A stretch of DNA of 48,049 nt from SIG603 sp964369415 (GCA_964369415.1 CAYJFP010000016.1:1-48049); one strand, 5' to 3'. Positions 34,650 to 43,664 are shown, counted from the stretch's first letter. The notes: generated from the letters alone by a model not told the origin. Numbers and translations: made by a program.

Positions 34650-36605
34650 TTATTCTGCTATTTTAATACCCTTTATATTAAATACCGCACCTTCTCCCTC
34701 TTTGCTTTCAAGTGAAACTACGCCACCATGAAGCTCAGCAATTTCCTTACAAATATGTAAACCAAGGCCTTTCGTTCCATCTGTTGAAAACCCTTTATCA
34801 AATATATGCATTGCATTTTGTGAAGTTATTCCTTTACCCGTATCTGAAATTTTAAAGTTTACTGTTTGATTATCTTTATTTACTTGTATCTCTAACGTAA
34901 ACTTTCCATTATTCATATTTTTATTACTGTTAAGCATAAAATTTAAAATCATCTGCACCAACATTTCCATATTTCCACTTATGTACAAGTCAGTTTCTCC
35001 AGCAACAAACATTTCATTTCCATTTTTCTTTAGTATTTCCTTACAAATAATTGAAACATATTGTAAAAACTGCTTGATATGTATTTTTTCAAATGCTATT
35101 TCTGTACTATGAGTAGTAGGCATTTCCAGTAAATTCGATACCAAATCAGATAATCTTTTAGCCTCTAACGAAATTACTTTTAAGTTTTCAGTCGTGCTTT
35201 CATTTACTTCATTATGTACAATTTGAATATTTGTAAGCTGAGCGTATCCACTCATTACTGTAAGAGGGGTCTTAATCTCATGTGCCATTTTTTGAAAAAA
35301 CTCCGTTTTCATAGAATTCATTTGCCCTAGCATTTCATTTTCTCTATGAGTTTTTTCTAAGGCAATTTCATCTTCGCTTGACTTTATAACAAGTACCGAC
35401 ATAAAAACAATAACAAAAAGTAGCATTCCTATTGGTGTAATTCCACCACGAGTAACAGCAGGCAAATTATCACTAAATAACAAATCAACCACTGTCGCAA
35501 ATATCAAAATCCCTATAGCAATTATTGTATAAACATCCTTAAGTTGAAATTTTTTCTTTTTTATATAATATTTTATAATAGAAAAGACAAGGTATAGTGC
35601 GTATGGTATGGTAATTATTTGTACAATATCAGAAAAATCTGCTACAAGCGTCGTTGGTATTAAAAACATTATCGCAACACCCGCTACAGTTATACCGCTT
35701 AAAATCAAAGTACATACTTTAGGGATTAATTTTTCAAAAGCAGATTCTATCATAGTAAGTACAGCAAGTGGCGTAAGTGCGATTATCATGACTATCACAC
35801 GATAATGAATATTCCAGTCGTAATCGTATGGTATAAGCGAAACTATGTAGAACCATTGGTCACGAAGAGCAAATAGAATACAGCAAAAAGAAAGCTGAAG
35901 TCCCATTCGTTTTTTTCTTAGCACACCGTCAAGAAAATAGTATGCTCCAAGCAAAACTAAACCACCGCTCATAATATAGGTTGGAAGCCCTCTATTTATT
36001 ATGTATCTGTTTATGTTTTCAGGTGATGAAATGTATAAAAACGGTGTCGAACCCCCTTCTTTATGCACAAAATTCGAATATTGAATTATTAATTCCACCA
36101 CTCCACTTTCATCTGTGCGAATGGGAAACTCCATAAAATTAACACCAGGTTTTGATGTCTCGGCTTCGTTTGAAACGACTCCTACGTTTGCTGCCTCTTC
36201 CCCATTTACAAATATTCTTGTCCCATAGTCAACCGAGTATCCAGTTATAGAATAGTAAGTGTTCGGCTGCAATTTAAGCACTGTTTTATGGGTTCCGTAT
36301 GGAATTTTATAAGCTTCGAACACGTCACTTCTGTTTTGAGGTTCTATAACATCCCCAGACTCAAAATCTTCACTTGTATAAAGTTCCATCGGGTAAAATT
36401 CCATTTCTCTGGAAATTCTACCTATATCTTCGTTAAAATCAATCTTGCTAGCATCACTTATTCCATTAACAGGATCAGGCAAATACACAATCTCTTGCTC
36501 CTGTGCATAAAGCATGAACCAAGCGATACAAAGCGCTACTAAAACTATTATCGGTGAAATAACCGAATACACTGTAATTTTCTTTCCTTCTATTACGTTT
36601 GACAT
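34650..36605 (-). CDS. Histidine kinase with extracellular jelly-roll and 7TM receptor domain
   Basis: A 651-residue kinase. An N-terminal helix (about 14-34) leads to an extracellular beta-rich domain (40-200, with YGTRIFVNGEEAANVG) and then a seven-helix module at about 205-410, as in 7TMR-DISM receptors. The HisKA domain has AHEIKTPLTVMSGY (His442) and the ATPase has NFMLNSNKNM, ISDTGKGI and GTKGLGLHICKEIAELHGG. I choose the start MSNVIEGKK, which has AAAGGA eight bases upstream, over a Met 30 bases earlier. The ectodomain resembles carbohydrate-binding jelly rolls, so the signal may be a soluble sugar; this is inference. Confidence 0.9.
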   Translation of the reverse strand: MSNVIEGKKITVYSVISPIIVLVALCIAWFMLYAQEQEIVYLPDPVNGISDASKIDFNEDIGRISREMEFYPMELYTSEDFESGDVIEPQNRSDVFEAYKIPYGTHKTVLKLQPNTYYSITGYSVDYGTRIFVNGEEAANVGVVSNEAETSKPGVNFMEFPIRTDESGVVELIIQYSNFVHKEGGSTPFLYISSPENINRYIINRGLPTYIMSGGLVLLGAYYFLDGVLRKKRMGLQLSFCCILFALRDQWFYIVSLIPYDYDWNIHYRVIVMIIALTPLAVLTMIESAFEKLIPKVCTLILSGITVAGVAIMFLIPTTLVADFSDIVQIITIPYALYLVFSIIKYYIKKKKFQLKDVYTIIAIGILIFATVVDLLFSDNLPAVTRGGITPIGMLLFVIVFMSVLVIKSSEDEIALEKTHRENEMLGQMNSMKTEFFQKMAHEIKTPLTVMSGYAQLTNIQIVHNEVNESTTENLKVISLEAKRLSDLVSNLLEMPTTHSTEIAFEKIHIKQFLQYVSIICKEILKKNGNEMFVAGETDLYISGNMEMLVQMILNFMLNSNKNMNNGKFTLEIQVNKDNQTVNFKISDTGKGITSQNAMHIFDKGFSTDGTKGLGLHICKEIAELHGGVVSLESKEGEGAVFNIKGIKIAE

Positions 36606-36655
36606 AAACTTATCCTTTCGGAAAATTAGCGACAAATTTGATTTATTATTTATTA

Positions 36656-36684
36656 ATTATACTTCTTTTCTATAAAAATTTCAA
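36656..36684 (-). promoter_or_regulatory. Promoter of the 7TM-kinase operon
   Basis: On the minus strand TTGAAA and TATAAT are 17 bases apart, back to back with the DUF3842 promoter. Confidence 0.6.
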
Positions 36685-36694
36685 TAGACTTTAG

Positions 36695-36723
36695 TTGACA
36701 ATTAATATATACTATGCTAGAAT
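36695..36723 (+). promoter_or_regulatory. Promoter of the DUF3842-nickel operon
   Basis: TTGACA, 17-base spacer, TAGAAT, with an extended -10 TG. It is the only good promoter seen before the nickel transport genes. Confidence 0.7.
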
Positions 36724-36754
36724 TATACACATTAGGTTTGTGAGAGGTTTTGTT

Positions 36755-37174
36755 TTGAAATCGCAGAAAAGAGTATTAATAATTGACGGTATGGGCGGTG
36801 GAATCGGTAAAACCTTAGCAGAGAGAATTTTTACCGATATTAAAGATTTATATATTATTGCAGCTGGGACGAACCCTTTTGCACTTAATAACATGTTAAA
36901 TGCTGGAGCGAACGAAGGCAGTGACAATGAACAGAAAATCATTGAATACACCCAAAATGTCGATATAATAATTGGCGCTATGGGAATTTTAATTCCAAAT
37001 GGTCTCAACGGAGAAATGACAAAAGATATTGTGCTTAGCATCTGTCAAAGTGACGCAATTAAAATCCTTATTCCTATGGATAAATGCGGCATTCGGGTTG
37101 CAACAGACAAAATGCCTATTAATCACTATATAAACCACGCTTTAGAGCAAATTAAAAATTTAACCCAGAAATAA
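36755..37174 (+). CDS. DUF3842 family protein
   Basis: A 139-residue protein of the DUF3842 family, which has no known activity. Its N-terminus VLIIDGMGGGIGKTLAERI resembles a Rossmann or P-loop-like nucleotide site, and NVDIIIGAMGILIPN and KILIPMDKCGI are the other conserved blocks. The TTG start is chosen because GAGAGG lies seven bases upstream; an earlier reading would begin within the -35 box. It is first in a unit with the nickel/peptide-type ABC transporter, larE and larB. A role in nickel or nickel-pincer-cofactor metabolism is inferred from this linkage only. Confidence 0.8.
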   Translation: MKSQKRVLIIDGMGGGIGKTLAERIFTDIKDLYIIAAGTNPFALNNMLNAGANEGSDNEQKIIEYTQNVDIIIGAMGILIPNGLNGEMTKDIVLSICQSDAIKILIPMDKCGIRVATDKMPINHYINHALEQIKNLTQK

Positions 37175-37186
37175 TTTTAAACTACG

Positions 37187-37226
37187 AAGGTTTAAGCTTT
37201 GGTAACACAAAGTTTAAACCTTTTTT
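37187..37226 (+). terminator. Intercistronic terminator or attenuator before the nickel-binding gene
   Basis: Stem AAGGTTTAAGCTTTG with its near-perfect complement (one G-U) and a six-base loop runs into TTTTTT and ends only a few bases before the next gene's ribosome binding site. No promoter fits between it and the gene, so read-through must feed the operon. Confidence 0.75.
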
Positions 37227-37243
37227 ATTTAGGAGATTTTTAA

Positions 37244-38821
37244 ATGAAAAAAACTTTTATCTTTTTGATATCATGCCTTATGTTTTTAAGTGCTTGTTCG
37301 TCTTCAAATCCAAATACTGTCGATAATTCCTTGGTTATTGCTCTATCGAGCGAGCCTGAAGAAGGCTTTGATCCTTGCCTTGGCTGGGGTAAAGATGGAA
37401 ATCCGCTTATTCAAAGCACCTTGCTTTACTTGGACAACAACATGAATTTTCAAAATGATCTTGCGCTTGATTATGAGCTTAGTGCGGATTCATTAGTTTG
37501 GACTTTCAAATTAAGAGACGATGTGCTTTTTTCAGATGGTGAAAAACTTGATGCACATGATGTTGTTTTTACATACACCACTGCAAAAAATAGTGCTTCA
37601 GTGGTTGACTTGACTGTAGTCGAAAGCATAGTTGCCACCGATGATTTCACTGTAGAATTTACTTTATCTAATCCTCAAATTACATTTTTAAATACAGTTT
37701 CACAAATAGGAATAGTGCCAGAGCATTTATATGATGAAAATTACTCACAGTCACCTGTAGGAAGCGGACCATTCACTCTTTTACAGTGGAATAAAGGCGA
37801 ACAGGTAATCTTTGGTATTAATAAGAATTATTACGGACAAAAACCCTCTTTTGACAGAGTCACCGTCCTATTCATGAGCGATGAAACAGCATATGCAGGA
37901 GCACTTGCCGGAGATATTGATGTTGCAATTACAAACATCAATTACGCTTCAAACGAAATCGAGGGCATGAATCTTCTTTCGTTTGACACTATCGACAACA
38001 GAGGAATAACTCTTCCTACTATAAAAAACACTGGAGAGGTGAATTCATACGGCCTACCTATAGGAAACGATGTTACTTCGGATATCGCTATTAGACAGGC
38101 TCTATCTTATGGAATAGATAGAAATTCATTGGTTGAAGACTGTTTAAACGGCTATGGCACTGCAGCTTTTACAGAATGTGACGGTATGCCTTGGTCAAAT
38201 GAAAATGTGAGTGTTGCCTATGATTTAGACTATGCAAACCAACTGCTCGAAAGCAGTGGCTGGATTTTAAGCGAAGACGGTTTCCGTTACAAAGGCGACT
38301 TAAAAGCTGAATTCACTCTCTTATACAATGCCGAAGATATGGCTCGTCAAGCACTAACCTTTGCCGTTTCTGACAGCGCTAAAGATCTCGGAATAAACAT
38401 TATTCCTCACGGCACTAACTGGGATGAAATCGAAAAAAGAATGCATAGTGATGCGGTTTTAATGGGTTTTGGCTCGCAGAATCCTATGGAGACTTATTAT
38501 TTGTATCATAGCTCTAACAAAGGCGTAGATTTTTACAATCCCGAATTTTATTCTAATGAAATCACCGATTCTTATCTTGAAGAAGCCTTATCGCAAACAG
38601 ATTATGATGACTTTTTGGAAGTATACAAAAAAGTTCAATGGGATGGAACTACAGGGGTTAGCTCACAGGGTGACGTACCGTTTTTATGGCTTGTTAACTT
38701 AGACCATCTATACTTTGTGGATGAAAACTTGGATATTAAAGAACAAAAAATCCATCCTCATGGTCATTCATGGCCACTTCTTTCAAATTTAAACGAATGG
38801 GAGTGGAAAGATAATGGCTAA
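37244..38821 (+). CDS. ABC transporter substrate-binding lipoprotein, NikA/Opp type (probable nickel)
   Basis: A 525-residue family 5 solute-binding protein. A lipoprotein signal ends LSAC with acylation at Cys18. The mature part has the family's FKLRDDVLFSDGEKLDAHDVVFT and VGSGPFTLLQWNKGEQV blocks. Family 5 proteins bind peptides or nickel chelates; here the operon with larE and larB, plus a His-rich stretch (HPHGHSW) near the C-terminus, favour a nickel or nickel-chelate ligand. It is transcribed through an attenuator from the DUF3842 promoter and overlaps the next permease gene by eight bases. Confidence 0.88.
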   Translation: MKKTFIFLISCLMFLSACSSSNPNTVDNSLVIALSSEPEEGFDPCLGWGKDGNPLIQSTLLYLDNNMNFQNDLALDYELSADSLVWTFKLRDDVLFSDGEKLDAHDVVFTYTTAKNSASVVDLTVVESIVATDDFTVEFTLSNPQITFLNTVSQIGIVPEHLYDENYSQSPVGSGPFTLLQWNKGEQVIFGINKNYYGQKPSFDRVTVLFMSDETAYAGALAGDIDVAITNINYASNEIEGMNLLSFDTIDNRGITLPTIKNTGEVNSYGLPIGNDVTSDIAIRQALSYGIDRNSLVEDCLNGYGTAAFTECDGMPWSNENVSVAYDLDYANQLLESSGWILSEDGFRYKGDLKAEFTLLYNAEDMARQALTFAVSDSAKDLGINIIPHGTNWDEIEKRMHSDAVLMGFGSQNPMETYYLYHSSNKGVDFYNPEFYSNEITDSYLEEALSQTDYDDFLEVYKKVQWDGTTGVSSQGDVPFLWLVNLDHLYFVDENLDIKEQKIHPHGHSWPLLSNLNEWEWKDNG

Positions 38822-39794
38822 ACACATAGTAAAGACTGTTTTAAGGCTTTTACTTCTACTTTTTTGTGTTAGTCTAGTCTGTTTCATCTTGGTTGAAGTC
38901 TCACCTATCGACCCTGTCGATGCCTATATAGACTCGGCAGATGTGGTATCGACAGAGCAAAGAGAAGAAATTTCACACTATTTTGGACTTGACACACCAC
39001 CAATAGAAAGATTTTTCACTTGGCTTTCAAACATCGTAAGGCTTGACTTTGGCACATCAATAATATACCGTGAACCTGTTATTGATGTTATCGCCGATAG
39101 ATTTGTAGGCTCACTGTTCTTAATGCTTAGCGCTTGGGTTTTCTCGGGAATAATCGGTGTAGGCCTTGGAATAGTCATGGGTGCAAACAGCGATAGAAAT
39201 CTAGATAAAGTAATTAAGTCTATTTGCCTAACTCTCTCTTCGATACCAACTTTTCTTGTTGGAATTGTATTTCTACTCATATTTGCTGTTTTCTTAGGAT
39301 GGTTTCCTATTGGATTTAGTGCCCCAATAGGTGTTTTAGAAAGTGAAATCACATTCATTGATAGACTAAAACACCTGATTTTACCATCCCTAGCCCTTTC
39401 TTTTTCATCTTTTGCATCAATCGCCCTTCATACTAGAGAAAAATTAATTGAAGTGCTTAAATCTGATTTTGTATTACTTGCAAAAACCCGTGGCTATTCA
39501 AAATTTAAGATTATAAGAAAGCACGGGCTGAGAAATATACTATCCCCCATAGTGACAATTCAATTTTCTTCACTAAGTGAAATTTTTGGAGGTAGTGTCC
39601 TTGCTGAGACTGTGTTTTCATATCCTGGACTTGGAAGTACTATCGTATTGGCAGGACTTAGAGGTGATACCGCACTGCTTCTGGGTGTGGCTCTATTTAG
39701 CGCTGTATTTGTATTTGTCGGCAATCTGACAGCTAATATATTGTACGGATTTATCAACCCTAAAATCAGGCTTAAAAAGCAAAAAAACACTTGA
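38814..39794 (+). CDS. Nickel/peptide ABC transporter permease, NikB type
   Basis: A 326-residue permease with six predicted helices, including LLLLLFCVSLVCFILVEVSPIDPVDAY at the start, which is the NikB/DppB signature. The docking segment KTRGYSKFKIIRKHGLRN and the following GGSVLAETVFSYPGLG are family hallmarks. It pairs with the next permease to form the channel. It overlaps the binding-protein gene by eight bases, so the two are translationally coupled. Confidence 0.92.
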   Translation: MAKHIVKTVLRLLLLLFCVSLVCFILVEVSPIDPVDAYIDSADVVSTEQREEISHYFGLDTPPIERFFTWLSNIVRLDFGTSIIYREPVIDVIADRFVGSLFLMLSAWVFSGIIGVGLGIVMGANSDRNLDKVIKSICLTLSSIPTFLVGIVFLLIFAVFLGWFPIGFSAPIGVLESEITFIDRLKHLILPSLALSFSSFASIALHTREKLIEVLKSDFVLLAKTRGYSKFKIIRKHGLRNILSPIVTIQFSSLSEIFGGSVLAETVFSYPGLGSTIVLAGLRGDTALLLGVALFSAVFVFVGNLTANILYGFINPKIRLKKQKNT

Positions 39795-39805
39795 AAGGTA
39801 AGATT

Positions 39806-40624
39806 ATGAACATAAGAAAAAAAGCATACTTAAAGGTTATATCAATCGTCTTCCTTCTGATGGCAATCATACTAACAGGTGTTTTTACGGGTGATACTCT
39901 TATTTCTTCTAACTTTGATATTAAAAGCTCAGCACCATCAATCGAACATATTTTCGGCACTGACCATCTTGGAAGAGATTTATTCTTTAGAACTCTTAAG
40001 GGACTTTCCACAAGTCTACTAATTGGACTTTTAGCATCTTTTTTCAGTGCAATTATTGGGCTCATCATCGGTATTTCAGCTGGAGTTATGCCAAAATTTA
40101 TTGACTCCACCTTTGGATTTATTATAGACTTAGTCCTTTCTATCCCACATCTTATCTTGCTTATCTTAATTTCTTTTAGCTTAGGAAGAGGTCTTAGTGG
40201 AGTTGTTTTTGGACTGATTTTTTCGCACTGGACAGGACTTGCTAGGATAATCAGGGCGGAAGTCTTATCATTAAAAGAGGAACAGTTTATAAAAATTTCT
40301 AAAAAACTTGGAAAATCAAATTTATATATAATCATTCATCACATACTGCCACATTTACTACCGCAGTTCATTATTGGAACAGTAATTTTATTTCCGCACG
40401 CAATACTTCATGAAGCTGCAATTACTTTTTTAGGCTTTGGTCTTTCACCAGAAGCTCCAGCCATTGGCGTTATGCTATCTGAAAGCATGAGTTATATTCA
40501 ATCAGGTCATTGGTGGCTACTTTTATCTGGCGTTTGTCTTGTTTTGATAGTTCTGTTGTTCGATTCTTTAGGAAAAAATGTAAAAATCCTTTTCACAAAT
40601 GACATTACTTTGGGGGTAAAATGA
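39806..40624 (+). CDS. Nickel/peptide ABC transporter permease, NikC type
   Basis: A 272-residue permease with IFGTDHLGRDLFFRTLKG near residue 45, the NikC/DppC signature, the docking segment KISKKLGKSNLYIIIHHILPHLL and AAITFLGFGLSPEAPAIGVML near the end. The ATG at MNIRKKAY follows AAAGG; a TTG 15 bases earlier overlaps the preceding stop but lacks a binding site. It ends in ATGA overlap with the ATPase gene. Confidence 0.92.
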   Translation: MNIRKKAYLKVISIVFLLMAIILTGVFTGDTLISSNFDIKSSAPSIEHIFGTDHLGRDLFFRTLKGLSTSLLIGLLASFFSAIIGLIIGISAGVMPKFIDSTFGFIIDLVLSIPHLILLILISFSLGRGLSGVVFGLIFSHWTGLARIIRAEVLSLKEEQFIKISKKLGKSNLYIIIHHILPHLLPQFIIGTVILFPHAILHEAAITFLGFGLSPEAPAIGVMLSESMSYIQSGHWWLLLSGVCLVLIVLLFDSLGKNVKILFTNDITLGVK

Positions 40625-41472
40625 GTATTTTAGAAATTAAAAATTTTGATATATCTTTTACCCTAACGGGAAAGCAGTTCAAAGAAACTGTATTTGGTGT
40701 GGTAAATGATGTCAGTCTAAATTTGAAAAAAGGTGAAATTTTGACAATAGTTGGCTCTAGCGGAAGTGGCAAGAGTGTTTTTTCATCTGCACTTTTCGAT
40801 ATACTTCCATCAAATGCGAATATAGACGGAGAAATAATTTATCATGGTAAACAGGTGAAGAATTTAATTGGTAAAGCAGTCTACATACCGCAGTCATCTT
40901 CGTTTCTTGATCCACTGATGAAAGTCGATAAGCAAATTCGCCTATCAAACAATCAACTTGCATTAAAAACCGTCGACCTCTACCCTTTTCAGTGTTCAGG
41001 TGGCATGATTAGAAATGCATTCTTCGACTTGGTCTACGAAAACGAAAACGCAGATATAATAATCGCCGACGAACCGACTCCAGGCATGGATCTTGAAACC
41101 GCTGTCAAAGCGCTTTCAGTATTAAGAAAATTAGCAAACAGCGGTAAATCTATTCTTTTAATTACGCATGATATTGACCTTGCTATAGAAATATCCGATA
41201 GAGTAGCTGTGTTTTTTGACGGGACGATTATAGAAATTGCAAATTCTGATGATTTTTCTAATAACAGCCTTCGTCACCACTATACCAAATCGCTTTACAT
41301 GGCTTTGCCGCAAAATGGTTTTCAGGCAAGTAATGTACCGTATAAACGTTTAGACGATAAATGTTTTTGCTCAGATATTTGTGATAAATTTAATGATAGG
41401 TGTTTTGGTAAAATTGATTTAGTCGAAATTTCAAACGGATTTGTGAGGTGTACCAATGCTCCTTTATGGTGA
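40621..41472 (+). CDS. ABC transporter ATPase, NikD/OppD type
   Basis: A 283-residue ATPase. Walker A is GSSGSGKS, Walker B is ADIIIADEPT and the switch His is in LLITHDIDL. The signature motif is FQCSGGM instead of LSGGQ. The C-terminal extension has Cys residues in KCFCSDICDKFNDRCFG, as in Opp/Nik ATPases, which commonly bind an iron-sulfur cluster. It is shorter than typical (about 320-340) because the nucleotide domain has a reduced helical part. It overlaps both neighbours. Confidence 0.9.
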   Translation: MSILEIKNFDISFTLTGKQFKETVFGVVNDVSLNLKKGEILTIVGSSGSGKSVFSSALFDILPSNANIDGEIIYHGKQVKNLIGKAVYIPQSSSFLDPLMKVDKQIRLSNNQLALKTVDLYPFQCSGGMIRNAFFDLVYENENADIIIADEPTPGMDLETAVKALSVLRKLANSGKSILLITHDIDLAIEISDRVAVFFDGTIIEIANSDDFSNNSLRHHYTKSLYMALPQNGFQASNVPYKRLDDKCFCSDICDKFNDRCFGKIDLVEISNGFVRCTNAPLW

Positions 41473-42064
41473 AAATTTAAGTTTTTCATACGAATGCGGT
41501 AAAAAACTATTTGAAAATATAAATATAAAAATTGACAACACTCAGAAAACTGCTCTCTTTGCTCCATCTGGATATGGAAAAAGCACCTTGGCAAAAGTTC
41601 TTTCGGGTTATGAAAAATCTGATACCGGATTAGTTACCTTTGATAAAAAACCATTGCCTAAAAAAGGGTTTTGCCCTGTACAATTAATTTTTCAGCACCC
41701 TGAAAAAAGCGTGAATCCCAAATGGACTATTAAAAAAATCCTTTTTGAGGGTGGAAATTTTGATATGGCTATGCTTGAGAAACTAGAAATTCCCTTAGCT
41801 TATTTAGAGCGCTACCCTTTTGAGATTTCAGGTGGCGAGCTTCAAAGAGTCTGCATTGCTAGAGCGATGAACGAGAAGACTAAATTCATTATAGCCGATG
41901 AAATTACAACCATGCTTGATACTATAACTCAGGCTAAAATTTGGAATTTTGTCACCGAGGAAGTCGAAAAACGAAAAATAGGCCTTTTACTCATCACGCA
42001 TAATAGATTTTTAGCAGAAAAAATCTGCACAAATATTATTGATTTTGAAAAACTAGGAGGATAA
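41456..42064 (+). CDS. ABC transporter ATPase, NikE/OppF type (short)
   Basis: A 202-residue ATPase with Walker A APSGYGKST, signature ISGGELQR, Walker B FIIADEIT and switch His in LLITHNRF. It is a minimal nucleotide-binding domain without the C-terminal oligopeptide extension, smaller than usual for NikE (about 250-270). It begins 17 bases inside the preceding ATPase gene, after a GTGAGG site, and forms a heterodimer with that protein to power the importer. Confidence 0.9.
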   Translation: MLLYGENLSFSYECGKKLFENINIKIDNTQKTALFAPSGYGKSTLAKVLSGYEKSDTGLVTFDKKPLPKKGFCPVQLIFQHPEKSVNPKWTIKKILFEGGNFDMAMLEKLEIPLAYLERYPFEISGGELQRVCIARAMNEKTKFIIADEITTMLDTITQAKIWNFVTEEVEKRKIGLLLITHNRFLAEKICTNIIDFEKLGG

Positions 42065-42067
42065 TTA

Positions 42068-42874
42068 ATGGATGCACTAAGAAAAAGAGTAACCGAACTC
42101 TTAGATAATGATTTAGTTGTAGCTTTTTCAGGCGGTGTCGACAGCAGTCTACTTCTTAAAATTGCCTGTAACGAAGCAAAAATTCTTAATAAGAAAGTTC
42201 ACGCTGTAACTTTCGAGACAAAACTCCACCCATCATGTGACCTTGAAAATGCAGTTGAAATCGCAAAAACTTACGGTGCTATTCATCATATAATCAAGGT
42301 TAACGAGCTTGAAAATATCGACATTAAAAATAATCCTATAGACAGATGCTATAGGTGCAAGCACTTTCTTTTTACTAAGCTGCGTGATTTTTCGTCGGAT
42401 TTGGGCGTTAAAAATATTATTGACGGAACAAATTTTGACGATTTAAGCTGCTATAGACCTGGTATCAAGGCACTTAAAGAGCTTTTAATAATCAGCCCTT
42501 TGGCCGAGCTTAAAATAACAAAGGATGAAGTTCGGAAAATGGCAAAATCTTTAAATCTTGCAGTTTCTTCTCGTCCCTCTGCCCCTTGCCTTGCAACTAG
42601 GCTTCCTTATAATACCGAAATTGATTTTGACTTACTTGAACGAATTGACAAGGGCGAAGATTTTTTGAAAAACTTGGGGTTTTTAGTTAACCGAATCAGG
42701 GTTCACGGCAATATCGCCCGAATAGAAATAAAAAAAGAGCAGTTTAATCTATTTATAGAAAAATCTGAACATATTACAGATAAATTAAATGTACTTGGTC
42801 TTTCTTATATCACCTTAGACTTAGAAGGCTTTAGAAGTGGCAGCATGGATATAAATATCGAAAAGGAGAATTAA
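42068..42874 (+). CDS. larE: Nickel-pincer cofactor sulfur transferase LarE
   Basis: A 268-residue ATP-dependent sacrificial sulfur transferase. The PP-loop SGGVDSS is at residues 21-27, CYRCK at 94-98 and the sulfur-donor region RPSAPCLATRLPY has Cys174, the counterpart of the sacrificial Cys in Lactobacillus LarE. It adds sulfur to pyridinium biscarboxylate mononucleotide on the way to the nickel-pincer nucleotide used by LarA-family racemases and epimerases. It lies three bases after the last ATPase gene and two bases before larB. Confidence 0.94.
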   Translation: MDALRKRVTELLDNDLVVAFSGGVDSSLLLKIACNEAKILNKKVHAVTFETKLHPSCDLENAVEIAKTYGAIHHIIKVNELENIDIKNNPIDRCYRCKHFLFTKLRDFSSDLGVKNIIDGTNFDDLSCYRPGIKALKELLIISPLAELKITKDEVRKMAKSLNLAVSSRPSAPCLATRLPYNTEIDFDLLERIDKGEDFLKNLGFLVNRIRVHGNIARIEIKKEQFNLFIEKSEHITDKLNVLGLSYITLDLEGFRSGSMDINIEKEN

Positions 42875-42875
42875 A

Positions 42876-43616
42876 ATGGATGTAAGAGCTTTATTGGAAG
42901 ATGTAAAAACAGGTACTATGGATATTAGCAGTGCAGAAGAACTTTTAAAAAAATTACCATACGAGGACTTAGGATTTGCCAAAATAGACCACCACCGAAA
43001 ATTAAGAAGCGGCTTTGGTGAAGTTGTTTACTGTAGCGGAAAGGCAACTGAACATCTTTGTGAAATATATAAAACTTTTGACGAAAAAAATATTGACGTA
43101 CTCGGCACTAGGGCAAGCAAAGAACAATATGAAGCTGTAAAAAAAGTTGTACCAGCTGCCGAATATGACGAACTATCAAGAATACTTAAAATAAATAAAA
43201 ACATATCGACAAAAAGCGGTTTAATAGCCGTTTGTACCGGTGGTACTTCTGACATTCCTGTAGCGGAAGAAGCTGCTCAAACTGCCGAATTTTTCGGAAG
43301 TAATGTTGCAAGATTTTACGATGTTGGAGTTGCGGGAATCCACAGACTTTTATCTAAAATAGAATTAATAAGAGAAGCGAATTGCGTTATTGCAATCGCT
43401 GGAATGGAAGGTGCACTTGGCGGCGTTTTAGCGGGACTTGTCGACAAGCCTGTTGTCGGTGTTCCGACTTCCATCGGCTATGGAGCAAATTTTGGCGGGG
43501 TCTCTGCACTTTTAACCATGATAAATTCTTGTGCTGAAGGCATGTCTGTCGTAAACATCGACAACGGTTTTGGCGCAGGTTACCTTGCTACTCAGATTAA
43601 CCGATTAGCATTATAA
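42876..43616 (+). CDS. larB: Nickel-pincer cofactor biosynthesis protein LarB
   Basis: A 246-residue LarB. The N-terminal domain has FAKIDHHRKLRSGFGEVVYC and the C-terminal PurE-like domain has VCTGGTSDIPVAEEAAQTAE, YDVGVAGIHR, GMEGALGGVLAGL and VNIDNGFGAGY. It carboxylates and hydrolyses nicotinic acid adenine dinucleotide to pyridinium-3,5-biscarboxylic acid mononucleotide, the first step of nickel-pincer nucleotide synthesis. Together with LarE and the upstream transporter it forms a nickel-cofactor operon. LarC, which inserts nickel, and the user enzyme LarA are not in the window. Confidence 0.95.
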   Translation: MDVRALLEDVKTGTMDISSAEELLKKLPYEDLGFAKIDHHRKLRSGFGEVVYCSGKATEHLCEIYKTFDEKNIDVLGTRASKEQYEAVKKVVPAAEYDELSRILKINKNISTKSGLIAVCTGGTSDIPVAEEAAQTAEFFGSNVARFYDVGVAGIHRLLSKIELIREANCVIAIAGMEGALGGVLAGLVDKPVVGVPTSIGYGANFGGVSALLTMINSCAEGMSVVNIDNGFGAGYLATQINRLAL

Positions 43617-43631
43617 AATATCAAAGCAGTA

Positions 43632-43660
43632 AAAATGCATCCTATAAAAGGATGCATTTT
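43632..43660. terminator. Bidirectional terminator after larB
   Basis: Stem AAAATGCATCC/GGATGCATTTT with a seven-base loop lies between convergent larB and the HAD phosphatase gene. Confidence 0.85.
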
Positions 43661-43664
43661 CACT

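Noticed and set aside
36695..36754. Longer DUF3842 reading starting at 36695
   Set aside because: Its TTG is the -35 hexamer of the promoter and the extra residues do not look like the family; the TTG at 36755 has a binding site.
37175..37243. Possible nickel/cobalt riboswitch in front of the binding-protein gene
   Set aside because: Only one AT-rich terminator hairpin is seen; the four-way-junction features of the NiCo motif are absent in the short spacer.
39772..40335. Minus-strand open frame of 187 codons opposite the NikC-type permease
   Set aside because: Antisense to a clear permease gene, with no start signal and an improbable composition.
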